Shown: positions 8,431 through 16,731 of the stretch, one piece after another
Layout: every line of letters begins with the position of its first letter
Numbering within the stretch: position 1 is the stretch's first letter
Assembly: GCA_964495075.1 (NCBI GenBank)
Contig: CAZBUJ010000009.1
Coordinates: forward strand, 50,144-114,143
From: JAFGJQ01 sp964495075
GTDB lineage: Bacteria; Planctomycetota; Phycisphaerae; UBA1845
Direction of reading: 5' to 3'
DNA: 64,000 nucleotides
Notes under the pieces: generated by a model
What the model was told of the DNA's origin: nothing
The model's input: the letters and a program-made list of their open reading frames with translations, nothing else
Databases searched by the model: none
Position numbers and translations under genes: made by a program

Positions 8431-10254
8431 ATGTGCGGAATCGCCGGATACATCGGGTATCGCCGACTGGACGACGGGCCGGTCGCCCGCACCCTGGAGC
8501 GGATGGCCACCCGCGGGCCGGATCACCGCGACCACGTGCACCTCGAGGAGGGCGATCTGCACGTTTACCTGCTGCACGCGCGGCTGAGCATCATCGACCT
8601 GGACGAGCGGGCCAACCAGCCCATGCAGCGCGATGGCTGCACCATGATTTTCAACGGCGAGATCTACAACTACCGCGAGCTACGCCGCGACCTGGAAAGC
8701 GACGGGTCGGCGTTCGTCACCGACTCCGACAGCGAGGTGCTGCTGCAATCGTATCGCCGGTACGGTGCCCGGTGCGTGGATCGCTTCGAGGGCATGTGGG
8801 CGTTCGCGATCTACGATCGGCGGAGGGGCACGCTGCTGCTGTCGCGCGATCGCTTCGCCGAGAAGCCGTTGTACACGCTTCGCACCGCCGACGGCCTGTA
8901 CTTCGCGTCGGAAGTCAAGTACCTGTTCCTGCTCTCGGGGCAGCGGCCGCGCGTCAACCTGCGGCACGTGTCGCGGTTTCTGGTGAACGGCTACACGGCG
9001 TTGTACAAGCAGGACGAGCGGTTTTTTCTCGACGTCGGCGAGGTGCCGTTCGCCACGAACGTCATGATCGACGCCGGCCTGCGCGAGACGCGTGAGCGGT
9101 ACTGGACGCCCACCAGTTGCGTGCGCGAGATGTCGCTGGACGAGGCGATCGAGGCCACGCGGGCGCGGCTGCTCCACGCGCTGGAGCTGCGGATGCGGGC
9201 CGACGTGCCGTTGGCGTTCTGCCTCAGCGGCGGCGTGGATTCGGGGGCCCTGGTGTCGATCGCGGCCAAGTCGATGGGCCGCCACGTCGTCACCTTCTCG
9301 ATCATCGACCGCGATGAGCGGTACGACGAGTCGGCCAACATCAACGCCACCGTCGCGGACCTCGGCTGCGAGAACGTGTCCATCGAGATCCCGAAACGCG
9401 GGGCCCTCGACCACATGGCCCGGCTGGTGGACGACCACGACGCCCCCGTGCACACGCTGTCGTACTACGTGCACTCGTTTCTGTCCGAGGCGATCGCGGA
9501 GCGGGGGTACAAGGTCGTGCTTTCCGGCAACGGGGCCGACGAACTGTTCACCGGCTACTACGACCATTTCAACCTGCATCTGTACGAGATGCGCGAGCAT
9601 CCGGAGTTCGCGCGATACCGCGGCGAGTGGGAGACCCACGTGCAGGGTCTCGTCCGCAACCCGCACCTCCAGCGGGGCGACCTGTTCTTCGAGCAGCCGG
9701 ACTTCCGCGGGCACATCTGGCTCAACAACGAAGTATTCGCCGCGTTGCTGAAGACGGACTTCCGCGAGATGTTCACCGAGGAGCCGTACTGCGAACCGCT
9801 GCTCCGCAAGCGCATGCTCAATGAAATGTTCCACGAGATCATCCCGCAGGCGCTGCATGAGGATGATCTCAACTCGATGCGGGTCTCGCTGGAGAACCGC
9901 AGCCCGTACCTCGACACCGGGCTGTTCGAGCTGGCCTACGCCATCCCGCCCGAGCACCTCATCCGCAACGGCTACGGCAAGTACGTGCTTCGCGAGGCGG
10001 TGGCGGGCATCCTGAACGACCCGGTCCGACTCGATCGGCGGAAGGTGGGGTTCAACGCGGCATTCGTGTCGGTGGTGGACACGCGTTGCCCCGAGACGCG
10101 TGCCCGGCTGCTCGACGACAGCCCGGTCTTCGACCTGGTGGATCGGGATGGGGTCGCGGCCCTGCTCGATATGCGGCCGTTGCCCAACAGCTACAGCAAA
10201 TTCCTGTTCTCATTCGTGAACGTGAAGCTATTCCTCGAGCGGTTCGCCGCCTAG
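8431..10254 (+). CDS. asnB: Asparagine synthase-like glutamine amidotransferase
   Basis: This 607-residue protein starts MCGIAGYIGY. The exposed Cys2 is the class II glutaminase nucleophile that releases ammonia. NGEIYNYRELR (about residues 74-84) is typical of the N-terminal domain. The C-terminal synthetase domain has the ATP PP-loop SGGVDS (266-271) and NGADELFTGY. Classic AsnB converts aspartate to asparagine. Inside glycan loci such paralogs are thought to amidate sugar carboxylates or supply ammonia. Here it may serve the PP-loop amidotransferase at 13953, which lacks its usual HisH/HisF partners. That link is inference. Confidence 0.9.
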   Translation: MCGIAGYIGYRRLDDGPVARTLERMATRGPDHRDHVHLEEGDLHVYLLHARLSIIDLDERANQPMQRDGCTMIFNGEIYNYRELRRDLESDGSAFVTDSDSEVLLQSYRRYGARCVDRFEGMWAFAIYDRRRGTLLLSRDRFAEKPLYTLRTADGLYFASEVKYLFLLSGQRPRVNLRHVSRFLVNGYTALYKQDERFFLDVGEVPFATNVMIDAGLRETRERYWTPTSCVREMSLDEAIEATRARLLHALELRMRADVPLAFCLSGGVDSGALVSIAAKSMGRHVVTFSIIDRDERYDESANINATVADLGCENVSIEIPKRGALDHMARLVDDHDAPVHTLSYYVHSFLSEAIAERGYKVVLSGNGADELFTGYYDHFNLHLYEMREHPEFARYRGEWETHVQGLVRNPHLQRGDLFFEQPDFRGHIWLNNEVFAALLKTDFREMFTEEPYCEPLLRKRMLNEMFHEIIPQALHEDDLNSMRVSLENRSPYLDTGLFELAYAIPPEHLIRNGYGKYVLREAVAGILNDPVRLDRRKVGFNAAFVSVVDTRCPETRARLLDDSPVFDLVDRDGVAALLDMRPLPNSYSKFLFSFVNVKLFLERFAA

Positions 10255-10269
10255 ACCCGGAGGGGAGGC

Positions 10270-10986
10270 ATGACGCCGGTCACGACAAAGCAAGCCGACT
10301 ACCTGGCCACCAACCTCAGCTACCACCAGCGCGCCTATCGGAGCGGGTACGGCATTCAGTATCCCGAGGGGCACGTGGTCCGGTGCTACCACCGCGTGCT
10401 GCGCCACGAACTCGGGCTGGACGGCACGCACGGCGAGAACCTGCTGGACTTCGGCTGCGGCACCGGAACCCACTGCGCGTTCTTCGGGAGCAAAGGGTTC
10501 AACGTGTACGGCGTCGACGCGGACGAGACGGCGGTGCGCGCGTGCCAGGAGCGATTCCCGGCCATCGCCGGGCACTTCGAGGTCGTCGATCCCAAGCCAC
10601 CCGCGGATCGCCGGCTGTTCGACGTCGATTTCGATATGGTGCTGTCCAACCAGGTGCTCTACTACCTCTCCAATACCGATCTGCGGGCGTGCGTGGACGG
10701 CCTGCACGCACAGGTCCGACCGGGCGGCGTGTTCATCGCGACGATGATGGCCGAACACGGCTGCTTCCATGACTTCGCGGAGCCGGCGGACGACGGTTTG
10801 TGGCGGGTGAACGCGGGCCCGCTGACCGGACCGCAGCCGACGTACATCAACTTCACCCGTTCACCGGATGAGCTGTGCCGGCGGTTCGAGCCCTTCATGC
10901 CGCTGCACGTGGGGTATTACGACTTCGCGGTCGACGAGCGCGACGGAAGTTCACTGCACTACCTGTTTATCGGGCGGAAGGGGTAG
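10270..10986 (+). CDS. SAM-dependent methyltransferase (class I)
   Basis: The 238-residue protein has motif I LLDFGCGTGTH, followed by an acidic strand end GVDADE that binds the ribose of S-adenosylmethionine. SNQVLYYLS is a motif IV-like strand. It probably methylates a hydroxyl or amine on the glycan precursor. GGAGGGGAGG directly precedes the ATG. The gene lies 15 bases after the AsnB-like gene and three before a second methyltransferase gene. The acceptor is unknown. Confidence 0.84.
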   Translation: MTPVTTKQADYLATNLSYHQRAYRSGYGIQYPEGHVVRCYHRVLRHELGLDGTHGENLLDFGCGTGTHCAFFGSKGFNVYGVDADETAVRACQERFPAIAGHFEVVDPKPPADRRLFDVDFDMVLSNQVLYYLSNTDLRACVDGLHAQVRPGGVFIATMMAEHGCFHDFAEPADDGLWRVNAGPLTGPQPTYINFTRSPDELCRRFEPFMPLHVGYYDFAVDERDGSSLHYLFIGRKG

Positions 10987-10989
10987 ACC

Positions 10990-12051
10990 ATGACCACCAG
11001 GCAGGCATCACCGCCGATCCCATGCCGGCACGGCAAGCCGCTCGACTACGGGCGGCTCGGCAAGACCTTCCGCGACGGTGCGGACTTCATGCGGCACCTG
11101 AAACATGCGGCGGAGGAAGCGGTCGCCCGGGCCGAACGGGAAGGCGCGGTGCGAATGGTGGATCGCTGTCCGGCGTGCGGCTCGCCCAACGTGGTCGACC
11201 GCTTCAAGGCGTACGGGTTCCAGTATCGCCAGTGCACGGAGCGTTGTTGCCGGCACGGGTTCGTCGCCACGCTGATTGACGATTCGCTGCGCGAGGCGTT
11301 CTTCCGCGATGACGCGCGGTACAGCAATACCAACTACTGCGATCCCGACAAGGCCGCGTTCCGGGTCGACCAGATCGCCCGCCCGAAGGTGGATCACGTG
11401 CTGGGCGCCACCGCGGCCGGCGCGTCACGGTGGCTGGACGTCGGCTGCGGAACCGGCGAGGTGCTGGCCGTCCTGCGCAGGATCGGAGGTTGGAACGCGA
11501 TCGGCCTGGAGTTGTCGCCGCGCGACGCGGCGTTCGGGCGGGAGCAGTACCAGGTCGACATCCGGGAGCAGCGGCTGGACGCGTTCATCGCCCACCAGCC
11601 GGACGCGCGGTTCGATGTCGTCTCGTTCTTCGGCGTGCTGCACTGCGTGGAGGACCCGGCCGCGTTGATCAAGGAGGCGGCGACGCAACTGACGGACGGT
11701 GGCCTCGTCGTGACCGAGGTGGCCCACTGCGACGCCTTGATCACCCGGGCTGTGGAAACGTTCCCGGACCACCCGTCGGTATCGAGTTACAATGGCCTGA
11801 CCACGCTGCACCAGTTTACCGTGGATTCGATCCAGGGCGTGCTGCGGTCGGCCGGGCTGGACCCGCTGTCGGCGTGGTTCTACGGGACGGATGTGCACGA
11901 AGTGCTCAATCAGTGGTGCTTCCGTGATGCGCGATTCGCGGGCAGCCCCTTGGAGATCGCCTTGCGGGAGCTGGCCCCGGCGCTGCAGCAGGCGGTGGAC
12001 GAGGGCCAGCGCAGTTCCAACATGCTCTGGATCGCCCGGAAGTCGGGGTGA
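10990..12051 (+). CDS. SAM-dependent methyltransferase with N-terminal zinc-ribbon-like segment
   Basis: The 353-residue protein has a CPACGSPNVVDRF segment with further cysteines (QCTERCC), about residues 58-85, resembling the metal-binding N-terminus of C-methyltransferases acting on nucleotide sugars. The methyltransferase motif LDVGCGTGEVLAVL begins near residue 147. FGVLHCVEDPAAL is the post-motif strand. A roughly 57-residue basic leader precedes the cysteines. Its place beside other sugar enzymes suggests C- or O-methylation of a sugar. About 100 bases of empty sequence separate it from the carbamoyltransferase gene, which has its own ribosome site. Confidence 0.82.
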   Translation: MTTRQASPPIPCRHGKPLDYGRLGKTFRDGADFMRHLKHAAEEAVARAEREGAVRMVDRCPACGSPNVVDRFKAYGFQYRQCTERCCRHGFVATLIDDSLREAFFRDDARYSNTNYCDPDKAAFRVDQIARPKVDHVLGATAAGASRWLDVGCGTGEVLAVLRRIGGWNAIGLELSPRDAAFGREQYQVDIREQRLDAFIAHQPDARFDVVSFFGVLHCVEDPAALIKEAATQLTDGGLVVTEVAHCDALITRAVETFPDHPSVSSYNGLTTLHQFTVDSIQGVLRSAGLDPLSAWFYGTDVHEVLNQWCFRDARFAGSPLEIALRELAPALQQAVDEGQRSSNMLWIARKSG

Positions 12052-12155
12052 TACGCCGGTGGCCGCGCCGCCACCGTGCGACGGCTGTGACGGTGGATGA
12101 TCAGGCACGATGCCGGCCGTGACGGGAACCGGTGTCGGCCGTGGAGGAATAGCCT

Positions 12156-13949
12156 ATGAGAGTCATCCTGGGGATCCAGGAGGCCCACGACGCCTCGGCC
12201 GCCGTGATGGCAGATGGAAAGATCATCGCCGGCGCGCAGGAAGAACGTTTCACCGGCCTCAAAGGCGACTACGGATTCCCCCAGCACGCCATCGGCGCCT
12301 GTCTGAAAGAGGTCGGACTGTCCACGGCGGACGTGGACGAAGTGGTGCTCGCGTCACACACGTGGAACCCGGTCCTGACCAAGATCAAGCGCAACGCTAA
12401 TTTCTCCGTGGCCGACTGGGTCAAGGAGCAGCGCGACTACTGGAGGCCCCGGTTCTACGAGGAGAAGAGCCCGGTCTACTACGACGTGTTCAAGGCCCGC
12501 GACGACTTCCGGTACGACGACACCTATCCCATGGATCACCTCCTACAGGGGTACATGGACCCGCTGGAGATGGAGGAGCTGAGGGGCTTGCGGGTCGCCG
12601 TGGCCGCCGAGCGGCTCGGGCTGTCACCCACCAAGATCCGCACGGTGACCCACGAGGACTGCCACAAGTTCTACGCGTACTTCGGGTCGCCGATCCGCCA
12701 CAAGGCGTTGGTGCTGACCGCGGAGGGGTGCGGCGACTACTCGAACGGCACCGTCTCCGTGTTCACCCCGAACGAGCATGCCGAGTTGGCGTCGATGAAG
12801 GACAACCATCTCGGCCACGTGTACCAGTACGTCACGCTGCTGCTGGGCATGAAGCCGGTGCAGCACGAGTACAAGGTAATGGGGCTCGCCGCCTACGCCA
12901 ACGACCGTGAACGGCAGCGCAGTTACAGGGTCTTCGAGAACGTGCTGAAGGTGGACGGCCTGAAGATCGGCTTCGATTGCCGCCCGCCGGACCTTTACTT
13001 CCACTTCCGCGACGCCCTGGAAGGGCACCGGTTCGACGGGATCGCCGGGGCGGCCCAGGAGTTCCTCGAGCGGGTCCTCTGCCAGTGGGTGACCAACTGT
13101 GTGAAGCATACCGGGTTGCGGCAGGTGGTGTTCGCGGGCGGCGTGGCCCAGAACATCAAGGGCTGCAAGGTGATGGCCGAGCAGGCGTGCGTGGACAATC
13201 TCTACGTGTGCCCGTCCGCGGGTGACACCACCCTGCCCATCGGAGCGTGCTACGCCGCCATGTGGGAGCACCTCGAACGGACGGGTGGCGATTTCAGCAT
13301 GATCCAGCCGTTGGAGCACGTGTATCTCGGGCCGTCGTTCTCCCGCGAAGAGATGCGGCGCGGCTTGCAGCGGGCCGACCTCGGGCCGGGTTTCTCCGTC
13401 ACCGAAGGCGTGGGTCCCGAGCGGATCGCCCTATTGCTGGCCGACGGCAAGATCATCGCCCGCTGTGCCGGCCGGATGGAGTACGGCATGCGGGCCCTGG
13501 GCAACCGGTCGATCCTGGCCGACCCGCGTCGCCCGGACACCGTGCGGCGGATCAACGACGCGATCAAGTACCGCGATTTTTGGATGCCGTTCTCGCCGAC
13601 GATCCTCGACCGGCGGGCGTCGGAGTACCTCCACAATCCGAAGGGACTGCGGAGCCCGCACATGACCCTGGCGTTCGACAGCACGGACCTCGCCCGGCGG
13701 GAATTGATTGCGGCCCTCCATCCGGGTGATTTCACCGGTCGACCGCAGATCCTCGAGCGGCACGTGAACCCGGAGTACTACGAGCTGATCCAGGCGTTCG
13801 AGAGGGTCACCGGCGTCGGGGCGCTGCTCAACACGAGCTTCAACCTGCATGGCGACCCGATCGTGCGCGGTCCGGACGAGGCGCTGCGGACGCTGAAGCA
13901 GTCGGACGTGGACGGTCTGCTGCTCGAGGACATTCTGATCATGAGGTAG
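12156..13949 (+). CDS. Carbamoyltransferase of the NodU/CmcH family
   Basis: This 597-residue enzyme transfers a carbamoyl group from carbamoyl phosphate to a hydroxyl, using ATP through a carbamoyl-adenylate. The N-terminal Kae1-like domain has EAHDASAAVMADGK and EERFTGLKGDYGFP. The metal-site region is FAGGVAQNIKG, and the C-terminal YrdC-like domain has GRMEYGMRALGNRSIL with WMPFSPTIL. All are family hallmarks. GGAGGAA precedes the ATG. NodU-type enzymes carbamoylate lipooligosaccharide and antibiotic sugars. Here the product is likely an O-carbamoylated glycan residue. Confidence 0.9.
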   Translation: MRVILGIQEAHDASAAVMADGKIIAGAQEERFTGLKGDYGFPQHAIGACLKEVGLSTADVDEVVLASHTWNPVLTKIKRNANFSVADWVKEQRDYWRPRFYEEKSPVYYDVFKARDDFRYDDTYPMDHLLQGYMDPLEMEELRGLRVAVAAERLGLSPTKIRTVTHEDCHKFYAYFGSPIRHKALVLTAEGCGDYSNGTVSVFTPNEHAELASMKDNHLGHVYQYVTLLLGMKPVQHEYKVMGLAAYANDRERQRSYRVFENVLKVDGLKIGFDCRPPDLYFHFRDALEGHRFDGIAGAAQEFLERVLCQWVTNCVKHTGLRQVVFAGGVAQNIKGCKVMAEQACVDNLYVCPSAGDTTLPIGACYAAMWEHLERTGGDFSMIQPLEHVYLGPSFSREEMRRGLQRADLGPGFSVTEGVGPERIALLLADGKIIARCAGRMEYGMRALGNRSILADPRRPDTVRRINDAIKYRDFWMPFSPTILDRRASEYLHNPKGLRSPHMTLAFDSTDLARRELIAALHPGDFTGRPQILERHVNPEYYELIQAFERVTGVGALLNTSFNLHGDPIVRGPDEALRTLKQSDVDGLLLEDILIMR

Positions 13950-13952
13950 GGC

Positions 13953-15098
13953 ATGCGATACTGCCGCCAATGCTGGATCCCGGACACCAAGCCGCACGCG
14001 CGGTTCGACGAGCGCGGTGTCTGCTCCGCCTGCCTCGCGCACGCTCGCAAGCAGGCGGCACGGCACGCGATCGACTGGACGCAGCGGCAGGCCGAGTTCG
14101 ACGCCCTGCTTGACGAAGTAAAGGGCCGGCGGGCACCGTTCTACGACGTGGTGGTACCGGTCAGCGGCGGCAAGGACAGCATCACGCAAGTCCACCGCCT
14201 CCTGGGCCGTGACCTGCGCATCCTGGCCGTCCACGTCGACTACGGAATCAAGACGGAGATCGGCTGGCGTAACCTGCAGCGCATTCCGAGCATGGGGGCG
14301 GACCTGTCGATCCACCGACCGGAGCTGTCGCTGCACGGCGAGTTGATTCGCCTGGGGTTCGAGGACTTCGGTGACCCGGACCTGCTCAGTCATACCCTGT
14401 TGCACGCGTACCCGTTGCACGTGGCGTTGCGGTTCCAGGTGCCGCTGGTGCTGCTCGGCGAGAATTCGGCGTTCGAGTACGGCGGTGACCCGGACCTCGC
14501 GTGCCGCCGCACCATGAACCGGGCGTGGTTCTCGCGGTACGCCGCCAACAACGGGAAAGACGCCCCCTTCGTGGCCGAGCGATATGGCATCCCCTTCGAG
14601 CGGCTGCGGCTCTATGACTTCCCCGAGGAGCTTGACTCGGCGCCGACGCACGCCGTGTTCATGAGCTACTACTTCTTCTGGGACAGCCACGCCCATCTGG
14701 CCATCGCCCGGCAGCACGGGTTCGAATCGCTCGACGAGCCCGGAGAGGGCACGTTCCGCAACTTCGTCGGCATCGACGAGAAGATCAATCGCATTCACCA
14801 GTACTTCAAGGTGCTGAAGTTCGGGTACGGACGGGCGACCGACCATGCGTGCGAGGACATTCGCAACGGGCGTCTGACCCGCGAGGAGGCGCGGGAACTG
14901 ATCCGCCGGCATGACCTGGTCCCGCTGTCGGACCATTACGTGGACGATTTCGTCCAGTTTGTCGGCGTCACCCGCGAGCGGTTTTTCGAAGTGCTGGAAC
15001 GGAACCGCAACCCCAAGATCTGGACCCGGTCCGCCGACGGCGAGTGGTTTGTCGACGGGCACCTGGTGGATGCGGAACCGGTGGGAGCGACGTCATGA
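13953..15098 (+). CDS. N-acetyl sugar amidotransferase of the WbpG/PseA type
   Basis: The 381-residue protein begins with a CxxC...CxxC zinc-binding motif (Cys4, Cys7, Cys24, Cys27) and then has the ATP PP-loop SGGKDS in VVPVSGGKDSITQ (about residue 69). WbpG and PseA convert an N-acetyl group on a sugar to an acetamidino group, using ammonia made by HisH- and HisF-like partners. No such partners are present, but an AsnB-like glutaminase lies 3.7 kb upstream in the operon. The gene starts three bases after the carbamoyltransferase stop and overlaps the next start by four bases. Confidence 0.85.
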   Translation: MRYCRQCWIPDTKPHARFDERGVCSACLAHARKQAARHAIDWTQRQAEFDALLDEVKGRRAPFYDVVVPVSGGKDSITQVHRLLGRDLRILAVHVDYGIKTEIGWRNLQRIPSMGADLSIHRPELSLHGELIRLGFEDFGDPDLLSHTLLHAYPLHVALRFQVPLVLLGENSAFEYGGDPDLACRRTMNRAWFSRYAANNGKDAPFVAERYGIPFERLRLYDFPEELDSAPTHAVFMSYYFFWDSHAHLAIARQHGFESLDEPGEGTFRNFVGIDEKINRIHQYFKVLKFGYGRATDHACEDIRNGRLTREEARELIRRHDLVPLSDHYVDDFVQFVGVTRERFFEVLERNRNPKIWTRSADGEWFVDGHLVDAEPVGATS

Positions 15099-15484
15099 AA
15101 GTGGAACAGCTTGCCACGGCGCGGGAGTTCTCCACGCGGAGCCGGAACGCGTCGACGTTGCAGCATTGTGCGAACATCGAGTTGGAACCGGACGAGCAAG
15201 TGACGTTCGTCGGCGCGCACGGCGGAGGCTACGACGTCGTGCGGAAATCGTGGGGTTACTATGCCACGCCGTCGCTCAACGGCCGACTCCGTGATCACGG
15301 CCTGCGGGCCGCCCTCGTGCGAAACCCCGCCGGACGCGCCTATCTCCTGCTGGTCGAGCGCGACCGGGAATCGGACTTCGCCGCGTACCTTCGGCAGGAC
15401 GGTCAGCGGCTGATCTGCTGGCTGGATGAGGACGAGGCCATCGACCGGCTGGCTGGTGCGATGCAGAACACGGACATCCAATGA
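15095..15484 (+). CDS. Small unrecognised protein of the glycan operon
   Basis: This 129-residue protein has no motif that I recognise. It starts MKVEQLATAREFSTRSRN and is a mixed alpha/beta sequence with EQVTFVGAHGGGYDVVRKS, an aromatic SWGYYATPS and a hydrophobic strand GRAYLLLVER. It has no signal peptide or membrane segment. The ATG overlaps the amidotransferase stop (ATGA), and GTGGGAGCG lies ahead of it. The exact 14-base block CCGGTGGGAGCGAC is repeated before the next gene. Tight coupling to the amidotransferase suggests it is a partner or acts on the same intermediate. Confidence 0.72.
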   Translation: MKVEQLATAREFSTRSRNASTLQHCANIELEPDEQVTFVGAHGGGYDVVRKSWGYYATPSLNGRLRDHGLRAALVRNPAGRAYLLLVERDRESDFAAYLRQDGQRLICWLDEDEAIDRLAGAMQNTDIQ

Positions 15485-15512
15485 GGCGCCGACCGGCGCC
15501 GGTGGGAGCGAC

Positions 15513-16628
15513 ATGAGCATCTGTAGTCAAGCTGAGAATCCGTGCCCGGCGTGCGAGACGGCCGGTACGTTCGACGACCGGGCCGACGCCGCCCGGCGAA
15601 TGACTCTCGCTTTGGCCGACGCCCGCCGGCGCGGCCTGGACCCGGTCGCCTTGTACGGCGCCGGCGCCCACACCGCGAAGGTCGTCGAGTCCCTGTTTCA
15701 TTCGCCGGTTCGCATCGCGGCATTCGTGGACGACGATCGCCTCCGGCAGGGGCGTGCGGTGTTCGGCTGGGAGGTCGTGGCGCCGGCGCGGGCGGTTGAG
15801 CGGGGCGTCCGGGCCGTCGTCCTGAACAGTGATTGGTGTGAGCCCCAGTTGCTCGAGCGATGCGGCGTGTTCGAGCAGGCCGGCATCCCGGTGCTGCGGC
15901 TCTACGCTGATCGGGTGCGGCGGCCGCCGGCCCCGACGACGGTGCCCGAGATCGAACGGGCAATGGCCGGCCCGTTCCCGCTGTGCCGCGACGCGGTGCA
16001 CACGTACTGGCGGAGCCGCGGGGCGTCCGAGGCGTCGGCGGAGAACGCGCCGGACCAGTACACCACGAACATAGCGTGGAGTCAGATGCTGGCGGACTGG
16101 ATGCAGGAGGCGGGCGTTGGGCCATCCGATGCGATTCTCGAGCTGGGCTGCAACATCGGTCGCAACCTGGCAGTGCTGAACCGGCGCGGGTCCCGCCGAC
16201 TGCACGCGATCGAAATCAATCCGCACGCCGTCGCCGCCATGAGCCTCCACTATCCGGACACGAGTGGGCGGGTCGACGTCACCATCGGTTCGTTTGAAGA
16301 CGTCTTGCCCGGCATCGCCGACGACGCGTATCACGCCGTCTTCAGCATGGCGGTGCTGGAGCACGTGCATCCCGACTCGGATGCGATCTTCGAGCACGTG
16401 GTGCGGATTGCCGGACGGTATATTGTCACCATCGAGGATGAAGCGACGGCGACTCCGCGTCACTTCGCTCGCGACTACCGCGAGGTGTTCGAGAGCCGCG
16501 GGTGCCGGCAGGTGCGGATGCTCGACTTCGACCAGGTGAGCGCGGAGGAGTTCAATCTCGCCGGCTTCTCGCACGGCCACGTGGCGCGGCTGTTCGAGGT
16601 CGGCGACGGATCAGAGGGCAAACGGTAG
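15513..16628 (+). CDS. Methyltransferase with N-terminal Rossmann-like domain
   Basis: The 371-residue protein appears to have two domains. The N-terminal part has CPACET and then ALYGAGAHTAKVVESL (about residues 45-60), a dinucleotide-binding-like strand and loop also found in sugar acyltransferase-associated domains. From about residue 200 a class I methyltransferase begins with ILELGCNIGRNLAVL, followed by AIEINPHAV and MAVLEHVHPDSD. It probably methylates the assembled glycan unit. The ATG at 15513 after GTGGGAGCG is preferred to an in-frame start at 15426 inside the previous gene. It ends the operon just before a palindromic repeat. Confidence 0.8.
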   Translation: MSICSQAENPCPACETAGTFDDRADAARRMTLALADARRRGLDPVALYGAGAHTAKVVESLFHSPVRIAAFVDDDRLRQGRAVFGWEVVAPARAVERGVRAVVLNSDWCEPQLLERCGVFEQAGIPVLRLYADRVRRPPAPTTVPEIERAMAGPFPLCRDAVHTYWRSRGASEASAENAPDQYTTNIAWSQMLADWMQEAGVGPSDAILELGCNIGRNLAVLNRRGSRRLHAIEINPHAVAAMSLHYPDTSGRVDVTIGSFEDVLPGIADDAYHAVFSMAVLEHVHPDSDAIFEHVVRIAGRYIVTIEDEATATPRHFARDYREVFESRGCRQVRMLDFDQVSAEEFNLAGFSHGHVARLFEVGDGSEGKR

Positions 16629-16634
16629 GGAGTA

Positions 16635-16702
16635 GAGGCTATCCCGAGACTCTTGTGGCACTGTCTTGGCACCGGTGTTGTTCCGGCCTCGGCGTAGCTT
16701 CC
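16635..16702. repeat. 68-nt palindromic repeat, copy 1
   Basis: This element aligns without gaps over 68 bases with 20796-20863. Its outer arms (GAGGCTATCCCGAG and CTCGGCGTAGCTTCC) form an imperfect inverted repeat, and both copies share GTGGCAC and TGGCACCGGTGTT inside. It lies between two convergent genes, as does copy 2, so it could act as a two-way terminator or be a REP-like element. Confidence 0.75.
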
Positions 16703-16731
16703 CGAGGGGCACCGCGCGCAAGGGAGTTGAT

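Noticed and set aside
13431..15062. Minus-strand open frame of 543 codons
   Set aside because: It is antisense to the carbamoyltransferase and amidotransferase genes.
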